A stretch of DNA of 46,970 nucleotides from Porticoccaceae bacterium (lineage in GTDB: Bacteria; Pseudomonadota; Gammaproteobacteria; Pseudomonadales; Porticoccaceae): assembly GCA_012960115.1 (NCBI GenBank), contig DUBX01000025.1, forward strand, positions 36,429 to 83,398, in the 5' to 3' direction. Made by a program: the position numbers and the translations under genes. The stretch's first letter is position 1. Every line of letters starts with the position of its first letter. Positions 36,727 through 45,216 of the stretch are shown piece after piece. The notes beneath the pieces are model-generated. The model was not told where the DNA came from. It saw nothing but the letters and a program-made list of their open reading frames with translations, and did no database searches.

Positions 36727-38130
36727 CTATGCCTTATTACAACCCGGTACTGTTGCTCCCACATCCCGTAATCTCTGCAGTCTATTGCCTTCAGCATCAG
36801 CAAACTTGATCCATTGCCGAGGAAAGCGCTTTTTCTTTTTTGTCTTTGCCGCTTTCACTGATTTTTTGAACGCAGAGATAGCATCTTTGTAACAATGTAA
36901 GTTAACCAATGCACTACCCATGGTGGCATAATTTGATGATGCATTTTTAACCGAACCTTTCTTTGCCGCCTTCTGAGCAGCTCTATAAGCCTTCTTATCG
37001 TTACCTAAATCAAGATAGATAGACGCAATCCGCGATTGCAATTCACCACTGTCGGACTCTTTGGACGCACTTTCAAACGCTTTAAGCGCTCTAGGTAAAT
37101 CTTTAGCTGCCCACCAAGATTGGCCTAGTACCTCGAGGTTTTTGGCCGTCTTCTCAATAATCTGGTCACTCATACCTTTATCGATGATCTTGGCTGCGCG
37201 ATAAGGTACTTCGGCACCTAGATACATGTAAGCCATACTCATCACCTGGCTTTCAGTGGTTAACTGATCGTTGAGATACACCATCTCTGTGGCCACTAAC
37301 TGATCAATCTCACGCTCCTGGGAACCATACATACCACCCAACTGCTTCCAGTAGGTCCATTTAGGATAGTGCTTCACCAATTTTTGCAGAATAGAGGTAA
37401 CCTTCTTAAGATCATCTTTCTCATAATAAAGTACTCTTTGCAGCGACCACATAGTCTCTTTGGGCAAGATGCCCTTCGCGTCAGATTCGTCGATAGCAAT
37501 TTCTACCATTTTCAAAGCATCGGCTTTACGCTCCAGTTGATAATAGAGCTGCGCAATGAGCATACGCGCGTCCAGTCCAACAATAATGGCGGCGTCTATC
37601 CATATCTCCAACTGCTCAACAGCTAAGGCATATTTTTCTTGCATCGCATAAAATTGAGCCAGCGTATAACGAGTGTCTAACTTCATCTCCGGTGGAGTTC
37701 CGGCTCCCTCGACCACTTTTTTGTAGTAGCCGGTCGCGCCCGTAAAGTCATCCATAGAATAATGAATGTAACCAAGCATGTTCCAAACCTGGCTCTTCTC
37801 ATAATCTGAACGGCAGACCTTGGGCCGTCTTTCGATATCATTAAGCATAGATTTCGCCTCCAGCCATAACGGAGTCGCGTCCTCTTTTTCACCTAATTCA
37901 CCTGCGGCGGAAATAGGTCCTTTCTCACCTTGAACTCTATCAAGGGCCTTTGCACAGGTTTTACCGACCGACTGTCTTTTGCGAGTTTTAACATTTTTAT
38001 ACTTTGGTTCTTTCTTTTCTGCGGCAACAGCGCTCATCGACATAACAGAGTCTGGCGAGCCAACTGACACCATTAATGGCAGTAAAAAAGTCGCACCGAC
38101 TACTGCTAGAACTTTTAATTTACTAAACAT
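36727..38130 (-). CDS. periplasmic TPR protein of the TonB operon
   Basis: This exported protein of 467 residues has a signal peptide (FSKLKVLAVVGATFLLPLMVSV, with a probable cut after AVAA before EKKEPKY) and a row of tetratricopeptide repeats, e.g. SQVWNMLGYIHYSMDDFTGATGYYKKVVEG and RYTLAQFYAMQEKYALAVEQLE. TPR proteins scaffold protein contacts. It is the last gene of a six-gene operon; the same position in the Vibrio TonB2 locus is also held by a TPR protein. I start it at 38130, ten bases after the tonB stop, where AAGGGGA gives a ribosome site; an upstream in-frame start at 38202 would lie inside tonB and spoil the signal peptide. Function in the complex is unknown. Confidence 0.85.
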   Translation of the reverse strand: MFSKLKVLAVVGATFLLPLMVSVGSPDSVMSMSAVAAEKKEPKYKNVKTRKRQSVGKTCAKALDRVQGEKGPISAAGELGEKEDATPLWLEAKSMLNDIERRPKVCRSDYEKSQVWNMLGYIHYSMDDFTGATGYYKKVVEGAGTPPEMKLDTRYTLAQFYAMQEKYALAVEQLEIWIDAAIIVGLDARMLIAQLYYQLERKADALKMVEIAIDESDAKGILPKETMWSLQRVLYYEKDDLKKVTSILQKLVKHYPKWTYWKQLGGMYGSQEREIDQLVATEMVYLNDQLTTESQVMSMAYMYLGAEVPYRAAKIIDKGMSDQIIEKTAKNLEVLGQSWWAAKDLPRALKAFESASKESDSGELQSRIASIYLDLGNDKKAYRAAQKAAKKGSVKNASSNYATMGSALVNLHCYKDAISAFKKSVKAAKTKKKKRFPRQWIKFADAEGNRLQRLRDVGATVPGCNKA

Positions 38131-38140
38131 AGGGGTCCCC

Positions 38141-38746
38141 TTATTTAGCCATCTGGAAGGTGAATTTGTACAAAACGCCAGTAACTTCTTGGCCAACGCC
38201 ATCGACTACTCTTGGGTTGTACTTCAATTTTAATGCCGCTTTAACCGCTGCACGACCGAAACCCCAACCTTCCGGATACTCTTCGATCATAATAGGATCA
38301 CGAACACCCCCAGTTGAAGTAATAATAACTTCAATCACGGCGTAACCTTCTTTGCCTCTGGTCTGAGCCCGACGTGGATATTGCGGCTGCGGTACATACA
38401 CAGGAATATAGTCTGAATCCCTAGAAAAGCTGCCGAGCCCTACTTTCATACCGCCACCAACTTTAGGGGCCGCCATGCTCACAACATTATCAGGGACTTC
38501 AAATTCCAAGTTCTCTTCTGGAATATCCGGTGGTGGCGTCTCAGGATCCTCAGGTTTCTCAACCTCTGTCTTCTTTACATTCTCGCTGACATCTCGATCC
38601 ACATGTAAGAAATCAGGTATCTTAATGGTAGGCCCTTCGTCTAGCTCTTTGCTGCCTGAGTCGATTAATGTATACATCAACATTACCAATCCAAAAGTAG
38701 CCAACAAACCTAGTGCGGCGGAAATTCCAACTCTCATTACATCCAT
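38141..38746 (-). CDS. tonB: TonB-family energy transducer (TonB2 type)
   Basis: TonB spans the periplasm and passes proton-motive energy from ExbB/ExbD to outer-membrane receptors. The 201-residue protein has one N-terminal span (VGISAALGLLATFGLVMLMYTLI), a short proline-rich stretch (EKPEDPETPPPDIPEE, about 62-77) and the TonB C-terminal domain with PQYPRRAQTRGKEGYAVIEV and GFGRAAVKAALKLKYNPRV. It is shorter than E. coli TonB (239), as in TonB2 systems. It starts nine bases after exbD and is followed by the TPR gene. Confidence 0.92.
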   Translation of the reverse strand: MDVMRVGISAALGLLATFGLVMLMYTLIDSGSKELDEGPTIKIPDFLHVDRDVSENVKKTEVEKPEDPETPPPDIPEENLEFEVPDNVVSMAAPKVGGGMKVGLGSFSRDSDYIPVYVPQPQYPRRAQTRGKEGYAVIEVIITSTGGVRDPIMIEEYPEGWGFGRAAVKAALKLKYNPRVVDGVGQEVTGVLYKFTFQMAK

Positions 38747-38755
38747 ACTATTAAC

Positions 38756-39160
38756 TCAGTCGTTTTCAACAGAAATCGCTACCGGGGAAATACCGATATC
38801 GCGCGCGATATCAGCAACTTTGGCAACCGATTCAATATTGGACTCATTATCGGCTTGTATGACCATGCCGCCCTTTGGGTTTTCGTTAAACATTCTCGTT
38901 AGATTGATTTTTAAGGCGGAAGGTTCGATCCGTTTTTTATCAATCCAAAACTCATTGTTTTCGCTTACTGCCACTAATATCTGGACCTTTTTGTAGGAAT
39001 CCTCTGTGACCGTGTCCATCTTATTGACTTCCACACCGGGAAGCTTAATAAATGTTGCGGTAACAATGAAAAAGATAAGCATAATGAAAACCACGTCAAG
39101 CATTGGGGTCAGATCAATTGTCTGGCCCTGATCTTGTGATTTACCTGTTCTATTGCGCAT
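38756..39160 (-). CDS. exbD: biopolymer transport protein ExbD
   Basis: ExbD is the small partner of the ExbB proton channel. The 134-residue protein has a short cytoplasmic start, one span (DLTPMLDVVFIMLIFFIVTATF) with the essential Asp22, and a periplasmic domain. The span fits the ExbD/TolR family, and its place between exbB and tonB fixes it as ExbD. It follows exbB after 52 bases, the largest gap in the operon. Confidence 0.94.
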   Translation of the reverse strand: MRNRTGKSQDQGQTIDLTPMLDVVFIMLIFFIVTATFIKLPGVEVNKMDTVTEDSYKKVQILVAVSENNEFWIDKKRIEPSALKINLTRMFNENPKGGMVIQADNESNIESVAKVADIARDIGISPVAISVEND

Positions 39161-39212
39161 AGTTGTCTCTCATAGGTGTTGGTACTACTAACATAAATAT
39201 AGCAACCACCAT

Positions 39213-39737
39213 TTAATGATCCATGGTCAAATGATCTTCCAGTAACTGCTGTTCCCGGATAGCCATTCTATCAACGTAAGTCATAGCAAATACACCAGAC
39301 AGTGCGGCAACCATTCCTGACATAGTCGGAACTGTCGCCTGAGAAACACCTCCAGCCATTGCCTTAACATCACCACCGCCTGTGAAGGCCATGACATCAA
39401 ATACGGTAATCATTCCGGTGACCGTACCCAACAACCCAAATAACGGGGCTAAAGCAATCAGCGTTTTAATCATCATCATGTTGGTATTGATCTCAAGGCT
39501 AACCTCAGAGATTATCTTTTCTCTAATCTGGTGAGCGTGCTTAGATTTTCTCTCTTTGCGCGCTTCCCAGGTATCGATAGCTCCCTGGACATCATCGGTA
39601 ACATTAGATCGGAGATACCACAATCGCTCAAAAATAAGAGTCCACATGACGAACAGTAGGACAACAATGGCCCAAAGTACTGGGCCACCTGAATCCATAA
39701 ACTTTCCTACTTCCGCAATCGTATCTTCGAAAAACAT
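39213..39737 (-). CDS. exbB: ExbB proton channel subunit
   Basis: ExbB forms the pentameric inner-membrane motor of the TonB system. The 174 residues show a first span (GPVLWAIVVLLFVMWTLIFERLWYL) and the MotA/TolQ/ExbB core with TLIALAPLFGLLGTVTGMI and GGVSQATVPTMSGMVAALSGVFAM. It is the short ExbB2 type. It starts one base after the stop of the larger TtpC-like gene, so the two should be translated together. Confidence 0.93.
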   Translation of the reverse strand: MFFEDTIAEVGKFMDSGGPVLWAIVVLLFVMWTLIFERLWYLRSNVTDDVQGAIDTWEARKERKSKHAHQIREKIISEVSLEINTNMMMIKTLIALAPLFGLLGTVTGMITVFDVMAFTGGGDVKAMAGGVSQATVPTMSGMVAALSGVFAMTYVDRMAIREQQLLEDHLTMDH

Positions 39738-39738
39738 C

Positions 39739-41106
39739 TTAGCGGGCCTCTACTGAACCAGCCACAATGCCAGCACTCTGTTCTTCTAAGACATGCAAAA
39801 TGCGTTGTGCTTTACCGTTCACTAAGGTGTGCATTAGTACTGTTGGAATAGCCACAACCAGTCCCAATACAGTAGTGATCAGAGCCTGCGAGATACCACC
39901 GGCCATAGCCTTAGGGTCACCAGCGCCATACAGAGTAATCATCTGGAAGGTAATAATCATACCAGTTACCGTTCCCAAAAGACCCATCAAAGGCGCAACC
40001 ATGGAGATAACCTTTAGTAGGTTTAGGCCAGCCTCAATTTCAGGACGCTCTTTAAGTACCGCTTCGTGCAACTTAAGTTCCAGCGATTCGGGGTCTAAGC
40101 CTGAGTTATCAACACCCACTTGCAACACGCGGCCAAGAGGATTAGTGATATCAGGTGTAGATCCAGATAGCTGAGCACTTACTTTGGCTGACATCCCTTG
40201 GAGAACCACAAATCGCCATATGGCGAGGGCAATAGCAAACGCAAATACAGCCGTGATGACATAACCAACGATACCGCCAAAGTGCCACCGCTCGACTAAC
40301 GTCGGGGTGTTAATCAAGGCGCTAAGTAGACCTCCGCCAAGTGGTCCTGTTGGATCTAGGCCCGTTTTAGTGAACCCTGATTCTGCAGCTTGAAGATCTG
40401 ATGCAGATGACTGGTGAGAATTAGGCTGACGTGCCAACTGCGAGACCAAACCACTTTCAGGGCTGTACTCTAAATACATACCATCTGAAACTAGATTGTA
40501 AGTACCCACTCGAACGACTTCCATTTCGGCTTGCTCACCATTAGTCAGCAACACGGAACGGTTAAATTTAACAACGCGGGAACTTTCAACCATCTCTCGC
40601 TGCTGCTCGTACCAAAGTTTTTCAATATCTTCGATCGACGGCAAGCGAGTGTCACTGCTCATTTTATCAATTAACTCGTCCAAGAATTCCGTACGACCTG
40701 GAATCTGAGCACTCACAATTGACTGATTAAGATTGGCACGAATATCACCAGCAGCGCCCGTAAGGTGACCAAATAGTTCTTTTAGTGAACCTAGACGCTT
40801 GTCACGCTGCTCTCGCAAGCTGATGATAAGAGCGTCATTATCACGAATATTTTGCTCTAGGCGGTCTGATCGACGCTCTTCGGCGGCTTTCGTATTTTGA
40901 GCTTTCTTCAGCAACTGTGCTTGCTTGCGCTGATCGCTCTTAAACGCCGCTTCGCGCTTACGATAATCCGCTGTTTCTGAGATTGAAGAAGTTTCAATCA
41001 TCTGCAACAGCTCGTCTAAGGTTTTTGCATCTTGAGCCATCGCGGGCATAGCAAGGGCAGCAACGGCAGCAACGGCCATGATAACTTTAACGAATTTAAT
41101 TTTCAT
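39739..41106 (-). CDS. ttpC: TtpC-like protein: ExbB-family channel with a periplasmic extension
   Basis: TtpC is the extra component of Vibrio-type TonB2 systems, required for energy transfer. The 455-residue protein has a signal peptide (VKVIMAVAAVAALAMPAMA then QDAK), a charged coiled coil (about 45-115), a periplasmic region, then spans near 275-300 and a C-terminal MotA/TolQ/ExbB domain with VISMVAPLMGLLGTVTGMI and GGISQALITTVLGLVVAIPTVLMH. This layout, and gene order DUF3450-ttpC-exbB-exbD-tonB-TPR, match the Vibrio TonB2 locus. Its ATG overlaps the upstream gene's stop (ATGA). Confidence 0.9.
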   Translation of the reverse strand: MKIKFVKVIMAVAAVAALAMPAMAQDAKTLDELLQMIETSSISETADYRKREAAFKSDQRKQAQLLKKAQNTKAAEERRSDRLEQNIRDNDALIISLREQRDKRLGSLKELFGHLTGAAGDIRANLNQSIVSAQIPGRTEFLDELIDKMSSDTRLPSIEDIEKLWYEQQREMVESSRVVKFNRSVLLTNGEQAEMEVVRVGTYNLVSDGMYLEYSPESGLVSQLARQPNSHQSSASDLQAAESGFTKTGLDPTGPLGGGLLSALINTPTLVERWHFGGIVGYVITAVFAFAIALAIWRFVVLQGMSAKVSAQLSGSTPDITNPLGRVLQVGVDNSGLDPESLELKLHEAVLKERPEIEAGLNLLKVISMVAPLMGLLGTVTGMIITFQMITLYGAGDPKAMAGGISQALITTVLGLVVAIPTVLMHTLVNGKAQRILHVLEEQSAGIVAGSVEAR

Positions 41107-41885
41107 TGTGCTGTCTCCGGCGCTGTAATTGGCATTTCCATAACATCCTGAGGCGATAGTTTCTTCGCGATTCGGATACCTTGGTTTACCGCTCGACGAT
41201 ACTCACTACCAAGCGTTTCCCAAGAACCTGTAGTCTTGTTCCATGCACCAGTCTGCGATTTGTCTTTAGTTTGATACATTAGGGCAACTCGTCCAATACG
41301 AAGCATCTCTACTTCTACTTCTGAGCCATCAGAATTTATATCAACCATATCCCGGTAAGATTCCAAAGATAAACTGTAAGCCGACTCAATATCATAGACC
41401 TCTAGAATCTGGCGGAATTTCTCGGCCGCAGAAAACTTAGCGCTATCAAGATTCAGATTTAAATCCGCAACCGCTTCGCTACGCGCTTCTGTTTTAAACG
41501 GCATATCTAGTTCGATAAAATCACCCAGCCCATCCAGCATGCTGGCCATTAGCGGTGAGATCCCTCGCTCGATAACAGTAGCATTCTTGATCGACTCTTG
41601 AAGTTCAGCCATCATCGTCTTTTGGCTAACAATCTGGCGATCTAACTGGGAGTTATACACCCTCAGTGATTCGATCTGCTTGTTGACCTGTTTGAATTCT
41701 TGCAGAAGTCCATCCGTTTGATCAGCAATGCGATCAACTTTAGTCTGCGCTACTTTTGCTGTTTTAACCTTTACGGCTCCAGCTTTTAACACGTCGTTTA
41801 CCTCAGCTGCCTGAACTGCACTTGCAGTCAGACCACCGATGAGCGCAGCGACAAGTGCCAATGCTTTTAGTGGTTGCTTATTCAT
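41103..41885 (-). CDS. DUF3450 periplasmic coiled-coil protein
   Basis: The 260-residue product has a signal peptide (ALALVAALIGGLTASAVQA then AEVNDVLK) and a long coiled coil (about residues 40-100: QTDGLLQEFKQVNKQIESL). The C-terminal part contains VEMLRIGRVALMYQTKD, a segment that also appears, in related form (MEVVRVGTYNLVSDG), in the neighbouring TtpC-like protein. DUF3450 proteins are found at the head of TonB2-type operons; their role is not settled. It is the first gene of this operon, with a likely promoter at 41984-42012. Confidence 0.88.
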   Translation of the reverse strand: MNKQPLKALALVAALIGGLTASAVQAAEVNDVLKAGAVKVKTAKVAQTKVDRIADQTDGLLQEFKQVNKQIESLRVYNSQLDRQIVSQKTMMAELQESIKNATVIERGISPLMASMLDGLGDFIELDMPFKTEARSEAVADLNLNLDSAKFSAAEKFRQILEVYDIESAYSLSLESYRDMVDINSDGSEVEVEMLRIGRVALMYQTKDKSQTGAWNKTTGSWETLGSEYRRAVNQGIRIAKKLSPQDVMEMPITAPETAQ

Positions 41886-41983
41886 AGTTCCCTCAATTTG
41901 GGTCTACCAGATTAGTGTTCTAAACAGTGCTTAACATCAGCACAATCGTTATAAGAGAAACCTTACTTTTTCCTCAGCGCACC

Positions 41984-42012
41984 TTTGTAACAGTCTCATC
42001 TTAAAGAATCAA
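41984..42012 (-). promoter_or_regulatory. promoter of the TonB2-type operon
   Basis: On the minus strand TTGATT (-35) and TACAAA (-10) are separated by exactly 17 bases, and TGT before the -10 makes it an extended -10. It lies about 100 bases before the DUF3450 start. No clear Fur box was seen. Confidence 0.5.
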
Positions 42013-42059
42013 TTTGGTCGTTTCGAAAACGTTACGTTTAAAGCAAGAAGCTTCAATTT

Positions 42060-42076
42060 TGTTACCTAAGGTAACA
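42060..42076. promoter_or_regulatory. 17-bp palindrome, possible operator
   Basis: TGTTACC-TAA-GGTAACA is a perfect 7+3+7 dyad about 50 bp upstream of the -35 of the TonB operon and 28 bases beyond the folA stop. Its position suits a regulator site for the operon. It does not match Fur, CRP or ArgR consensus. A terminator for folA is less likely because no U run follows. Confidence 0.45.
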
Positions 42077-42103
42077 TCTATGGTTTAATGAATCCATCGC
42101 AAG

Positions 42104-42601
42104 TTAAATACGCTCTAACACTAGAAAACGATAGGCCGGACTATCCGTCCCTTCGGGGTGCTTAACTTTAACTTGACTCCATGTGCTTCTATCAAATTCG
42201 GGGAAAAAGGCATCTCCCTTGATGTCAGCGTCGACTTCGGTGAGATATATGCGATCTGCTACCGCTAGAGTGATTCGATAAATCTGCTCGCCGCCGATCA
42301 CCATCACCTCTTCGCCGCCACTCTCTTCACAAGCCTGCCGCCCTAAAAGCATCGCTTGGTCTATAGTCTGCGCAATTTTGACACCAGGTTCGATCCAGTT
42401 CGGGTTGCGTGTAATAACAATATTGCAGCGGCCAGGCAGCGGCCGACCAATGGAGTCAAATGTCTTTCTCCCCATGATAATGGGCTTGCCCATTGTTACT
42501 GATTTAAAATACTTAAGGTCCTCCGATAAATGCCAAGGCAATCTATTATCCAGACCAATAACTCCATTACGACTCATTGCCACTATTAACGATAGTTTCA
42601 T
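42104..42601 (-). CDS. folA: dihydrofolate reductase
   Basis: FolA reduces dihydrofolate to tetrahydrofolate with NADPH and is the target of trimethoprim. The 165 residues (E. coli 159) show LSLIVAMSRNGVIGLDNRLPWHL, the catalytic Asp28 in SEDLKYFK, KPIIMGRKTFDSIGRPLPGR and VMVIGGEQIYRI. It lies three bases after thyA on the same strand; folA and thyA form one functional unit because thymidylate synthase produces dihydrofolate. Confidence 0.96.
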   Translation of the reverse strand: MKLSLIVAMSRNGVIGLDNRLPWHLSEDLKYFKSVTMGKPIIMGRKTFDSIGRPLPGRCNIVITRNPNWIEPGVKIAQTIDQAMLLGRQACEESGGEEVMVIGGEQIYRITLAVADRIYLTEVDADIKGDAFFPEFDRSTWSQVKVKHPEGTDSPAYRFLVLERI

Positions 42602-42604
42602 CCT

Positions 42605-43510
42605 TTACACTGCAACTGGGGCTGAGATGGGATCATGAGATTGATAATCTTGCAATTCGAAATCCTCAAAAACAAAATCAAACAGGTTGTTCACCGCCGG
42701 ATTGACCTTAAGAGTCGGCAGCGGAAACGTGGTGCGGGATAACTGCTCATTAACCTGATCCATATGGTTAAGATAGAGGTGCGCATCTCCAAAAGTATGG
42801 ACAAAATCACCGGGTTTTAATCCTGTGACTTGAGCGATCATTAACGTGAGTATCGCGTATGAAGCAATGTTAAAGGGTACCCCAAGAAAAACATCGGCGC
42901 TACGCTGATAGAGCTGACAGCTTAGCCGCCCCTCAACCACGTAAAATTGAAACAAACTATGACAAGGCGGCAATCCAGATTTGACCATCACTGGGATATC
43001 CTGAGGGTTCCAAGCAGAAACAATTAAACGTCGAGAGTAGGGGTTAGCATTAATGTCATCCACTAATTGTGCCAGCTGATCAACTCCGCCGAAATCGCGC
43101 CATTGCTTGCCGTAGACAGGGCCTAGGTCACCGTACTTATCCGCAAAGTCGGCATCCTCCTTAATGCGCTCGATGAACAACCTCTTCTGAGCTGTCCATT
43201 CGGGCGAGTACATAACTAAATCCTTATCGCCACCTGTCTCTCGTAGCCAGCTTTGGTATGGCCAATCATTCCAGATGCCCACCCCATTGTTTACCAAATA
43301 ACGGATGTTAGTATCACCACGGATAAACCATAGTAGCTCATGAATAATTGACTTTAGATGCACTTTTTTACTCGTGACCAAAGGAAACCCCGCGGCCAAG
43401 TCAAATCGCATTTGATGACCAAAAATACTCACCGTGCCGGTTCCCGTGCGGTCTTCTTTTTTCACGCCATGATCGCGGATATGTCGCATTAAGTCTAAAT
43501 ATGGTTTCAT
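42605..43510 (-). CDS. thyA: thymidylate synthase
   Basis: ThyA methylates dUMP to dTMP using methylene-tetrahydrofolate. The 301-residue protein is longer than E. coli ThyA (264); the extra residues lie around 85-125 ([21 protein letters not shown]), a known length variation in the family. Landmarks are [19 protein letters not shown], the catalytic Cys183 in [31 protein letters not shown] and the [12 protein letters not shown] folate site. Its ATG overlaps the lgt stop (ATGA), giving an lgt-thyA-folA operon. Confidence 0.96.
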   Translation of the reverse strand: MKPYLDLMRHIRDHGVKKEDRTGTGTVSIFGHQMRFDLAAGFPLVTSKKVHLKSIIHELLWFIRGDTNIRYLVNNGVGIWNDWPYQSWLRETGGDKDLVMYSPEWTAQKRLFIERIKEDADFADKYGDLGPVYGKQWRDFGGVDQLAQLVDDINANPYSRRLIVSAWNPQDIPVMVKSGLPPCHSLFQFYVVEGRLSCQLYQRSADVFLGVPFNIASYAILTLMIAQVTGLKPGDFVHTFGDAHLYLNHMDQVNEQLSRTTFPLPTLKVNPAVNNLFDFVFEDFELQDYQSHDPISAPVAV

Positions 43511-44328
43511 GATGAACTCTCCGAATTACCGAACAACCGCTGGACGCTTTTGCGCATAAACCAGAGGCCTAGGAGGATCATAGGAATACACAATGTCTGC
43601 CCGCGCGTCATCCAGCTAAAAGATTCTACGAGAGCTGACTGACCCAAAAACTGTGCGTCCGGCTGCCGGAAAAACTCCACCGCAAACCGAAACATTCCAT
43701 AGAGAATCAAAAACAATCCTGTCACGTGACCGTATAATCTAGGCTTACGAGCAAACCAATTAATAATCAAAAACAATAAAAGTCCTTCTAAAGCCGCCTC
43801 ATATAACTGTGACGGATGCCGGGCGAGTTGCTCTGGGTCAGCAGGGAAAACCATCCCCCAAGGCGCATCAGTAGGCCTGCCGTAGAGTTCTTGCCCAATA
43901 AAGTTACCCAATCGGCCAAATAGTAATCCTGTAGGAACGAGAGGTGTTGCAAAATCAGTCAACGCGAGAAATGAAAATTGGTACTTACGGCTATAAATCA
44001 ATATGGCTATTGCAACGCCAATTAAACCGCCATGAAAGGACATGCCTCCCTCCCAGATACGAATCAACATGGCTGGGTCAGCCAGCCATTTGTCGGCACT
44101 GTAAAAAAACATATAGCCTAGGCGACCACCTAAAATAACGCCCCATGCGCCATAAACGATTAAGTCTTCTACCTGGTTCTTTTTAATAGGTGACCAAGGC
44201 CTCTGGCTATTACGCAGAGCCAAGCGCCAAGCCACAACAAAGGCTAACAGGTACATCACGCCGTACCAATGCACTTGCAATGGACCAATTGATAAAGCCA
44301 CTGGATCAATGGTTGGATAAGTTAGCAT
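43507..44328 (-). CDS. lgt: prolipoprotein diacylglyceryl transferase
   Basis: Lgt transfers diacylglycerol to the lipobox cysteine of prolipoproteins in the inner membrane. The protein (273 residues from this start; E. coli 291) has about seven spans and the Lgt signature [11 protein letters not shown] with the essential His, plus [21 protein letters not shown] and [10 protein letters not shown] place the start at 44328 because [16 protein letters not shown] lines up with pseudomonad Lgt; the ATG at 44367 adds 13 unconserved residues. Neither has a clear Shine-Dalgarno. It leads the lgt-thyA-folA operon. Confidence 0.93.
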   Translation of the reverse strand: MLTYPTIDPVALSIGPLQVHWYGVMYLLAFVVAWRLALRNSQRPWSPIKKNQVEDLIVYGAWGVILGGRLGYMFFYSADKWLADPAMLIRIWEGGMSFHGGLIGVAIAILIYSRKYQFSFLALTDFATPLVPTGLLFGRLGNFIGQELYGRPTDAPWGMVFPADPEQLARHPSQLYEAALEGLLLFLIINWFARKPRLYGHVTGLFLILYGMFRFAVEFFRQPDAQFLGQSALVESFSWMTRGQTLCIPMILLGLWFMRKSVQRLFGNSESSS

Positions 44329-44433
44329 TGGGGGAGGGTGCTCCAAAAATAATATTGCGCTGATCATAGCGTTTTATGGCCATTACTGCCAAGAAGGATT
44401 ACGGACAAAAGCAGAAATAGCTATACTCCGCAC

Positions 44434-45216
44434 ATGTGTTTACTTGCTGTTGCTTTTCATTGTCACTCCGACGCCCCTCTCATCGTTACCTCTAATCGTG
44501 ACGAATTTTACGAACGTCCAACCTTGCCGATGCATTGGTGGGCTGATAGCCAGATTTTAGCGGGTAGAGATCAACAAGCAGGTGGCACATGGCTGGGCCT
44601 GAATCGCAACGGTCGGTTCGCCGCTGTGACTAATTTTCGGGACTTCCATGCCGATAAGATTCCCCAAGTAAAACCCCTCTCTCGAGGTAACCTGATCACT
44701 GATTTTTTGTCGTCGAATGACAGTGTTCATCAGTGGGCCGACTCAATCGAAACTCGACTATCTGACTATGATGGCTTTAACTTATTAATTTATGATGGAG
44801 TATGCCTACTCTACCTAAATAACCAAGACGGCCAAAGGACTATCTTAGAACCTGGAGTATACGCCCTGAGCAACCACGCCCTAGATAGCCCGTGGCCCAA
44901 GGTTGAGCATGCTCGCGTACAACTATCAGAGGCAATAGTAGAACGGGAAATGGACGCCGGGGCCTTACCACTATTGCTGGGCTCTTTATCTTTGCAAAAA
45001 ACCTATGCCCCTCATCTATTACCTAGCACGGGCGTGCCTGCAGAATGGGAATCTTTACTTTCCTCTCCCTTTATTGTCGCTGAGGGTTACGGCACCAGAG
45101 CCGCCACGGCGATTATAATGTCCAGCAAAGGTGAGGTTAATGTAGCAGAACAATGCTTTGAGGCAGGACATAGGCAGGACTTCAATCAGTTTAACTTTAA
45201 AATACTAGACAATTAG
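44434..45216 (+). CDS. NRDE/TANGO2-family protein
   Basis: The 260 residues carry the family marks: Cys2 directly after Met (MCLLAVAFHCH) and the signature SNRDEFYERPT near residues 26-36, then GGTWLGLNRNGRFAAVTNFR. The N-terminal Cys suggests an Ntn-hydrolase fold. In eukaryotes the TANGO2 relative has been linked to heme or lipid metabolism; the bacterial role is unknown. It lies on the opposite strand between lgt and ptsP and overlaps the 3' end of ptsP by 12 bases. Confidence 0.87.
   Translation: MCLLAVAFHCHSDAPLIVTSNRDEFYERPTLPMHWWADSQILAGRDQQAGGTWLGLNRNGRFAAVTNFRDFHADKIPQVKPLSRGNLITDFLSSNDSVHQWADSIETRLSDYDGFNLLIYDGVCLLYLNNQDGQRTILEPGVYALSNHALDSPWPKVEHARVQLSEAIVEREMDAGALPLLLGSLSLQKTYAPHLLPSTGVPAEWESLLSSPFIVAEGYGTRAATAIIMSSKGEVNVAEQCFEAGHRQDFNQFNFKILDN

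Noticed and set aside
38475-38996. 173-residue plus-strand open frame across tonB and exbD
   Set aside because: It runs antisense to two well-supported genes and has a low-complexity Ser-rich product with no family features.
39767-40174. 135-residue plus-strand open frame inside the ttpC-like gene
   Set aside because: It is antisense to conserved ExbB-domain codons, with no ribosome site or recognisable domain.
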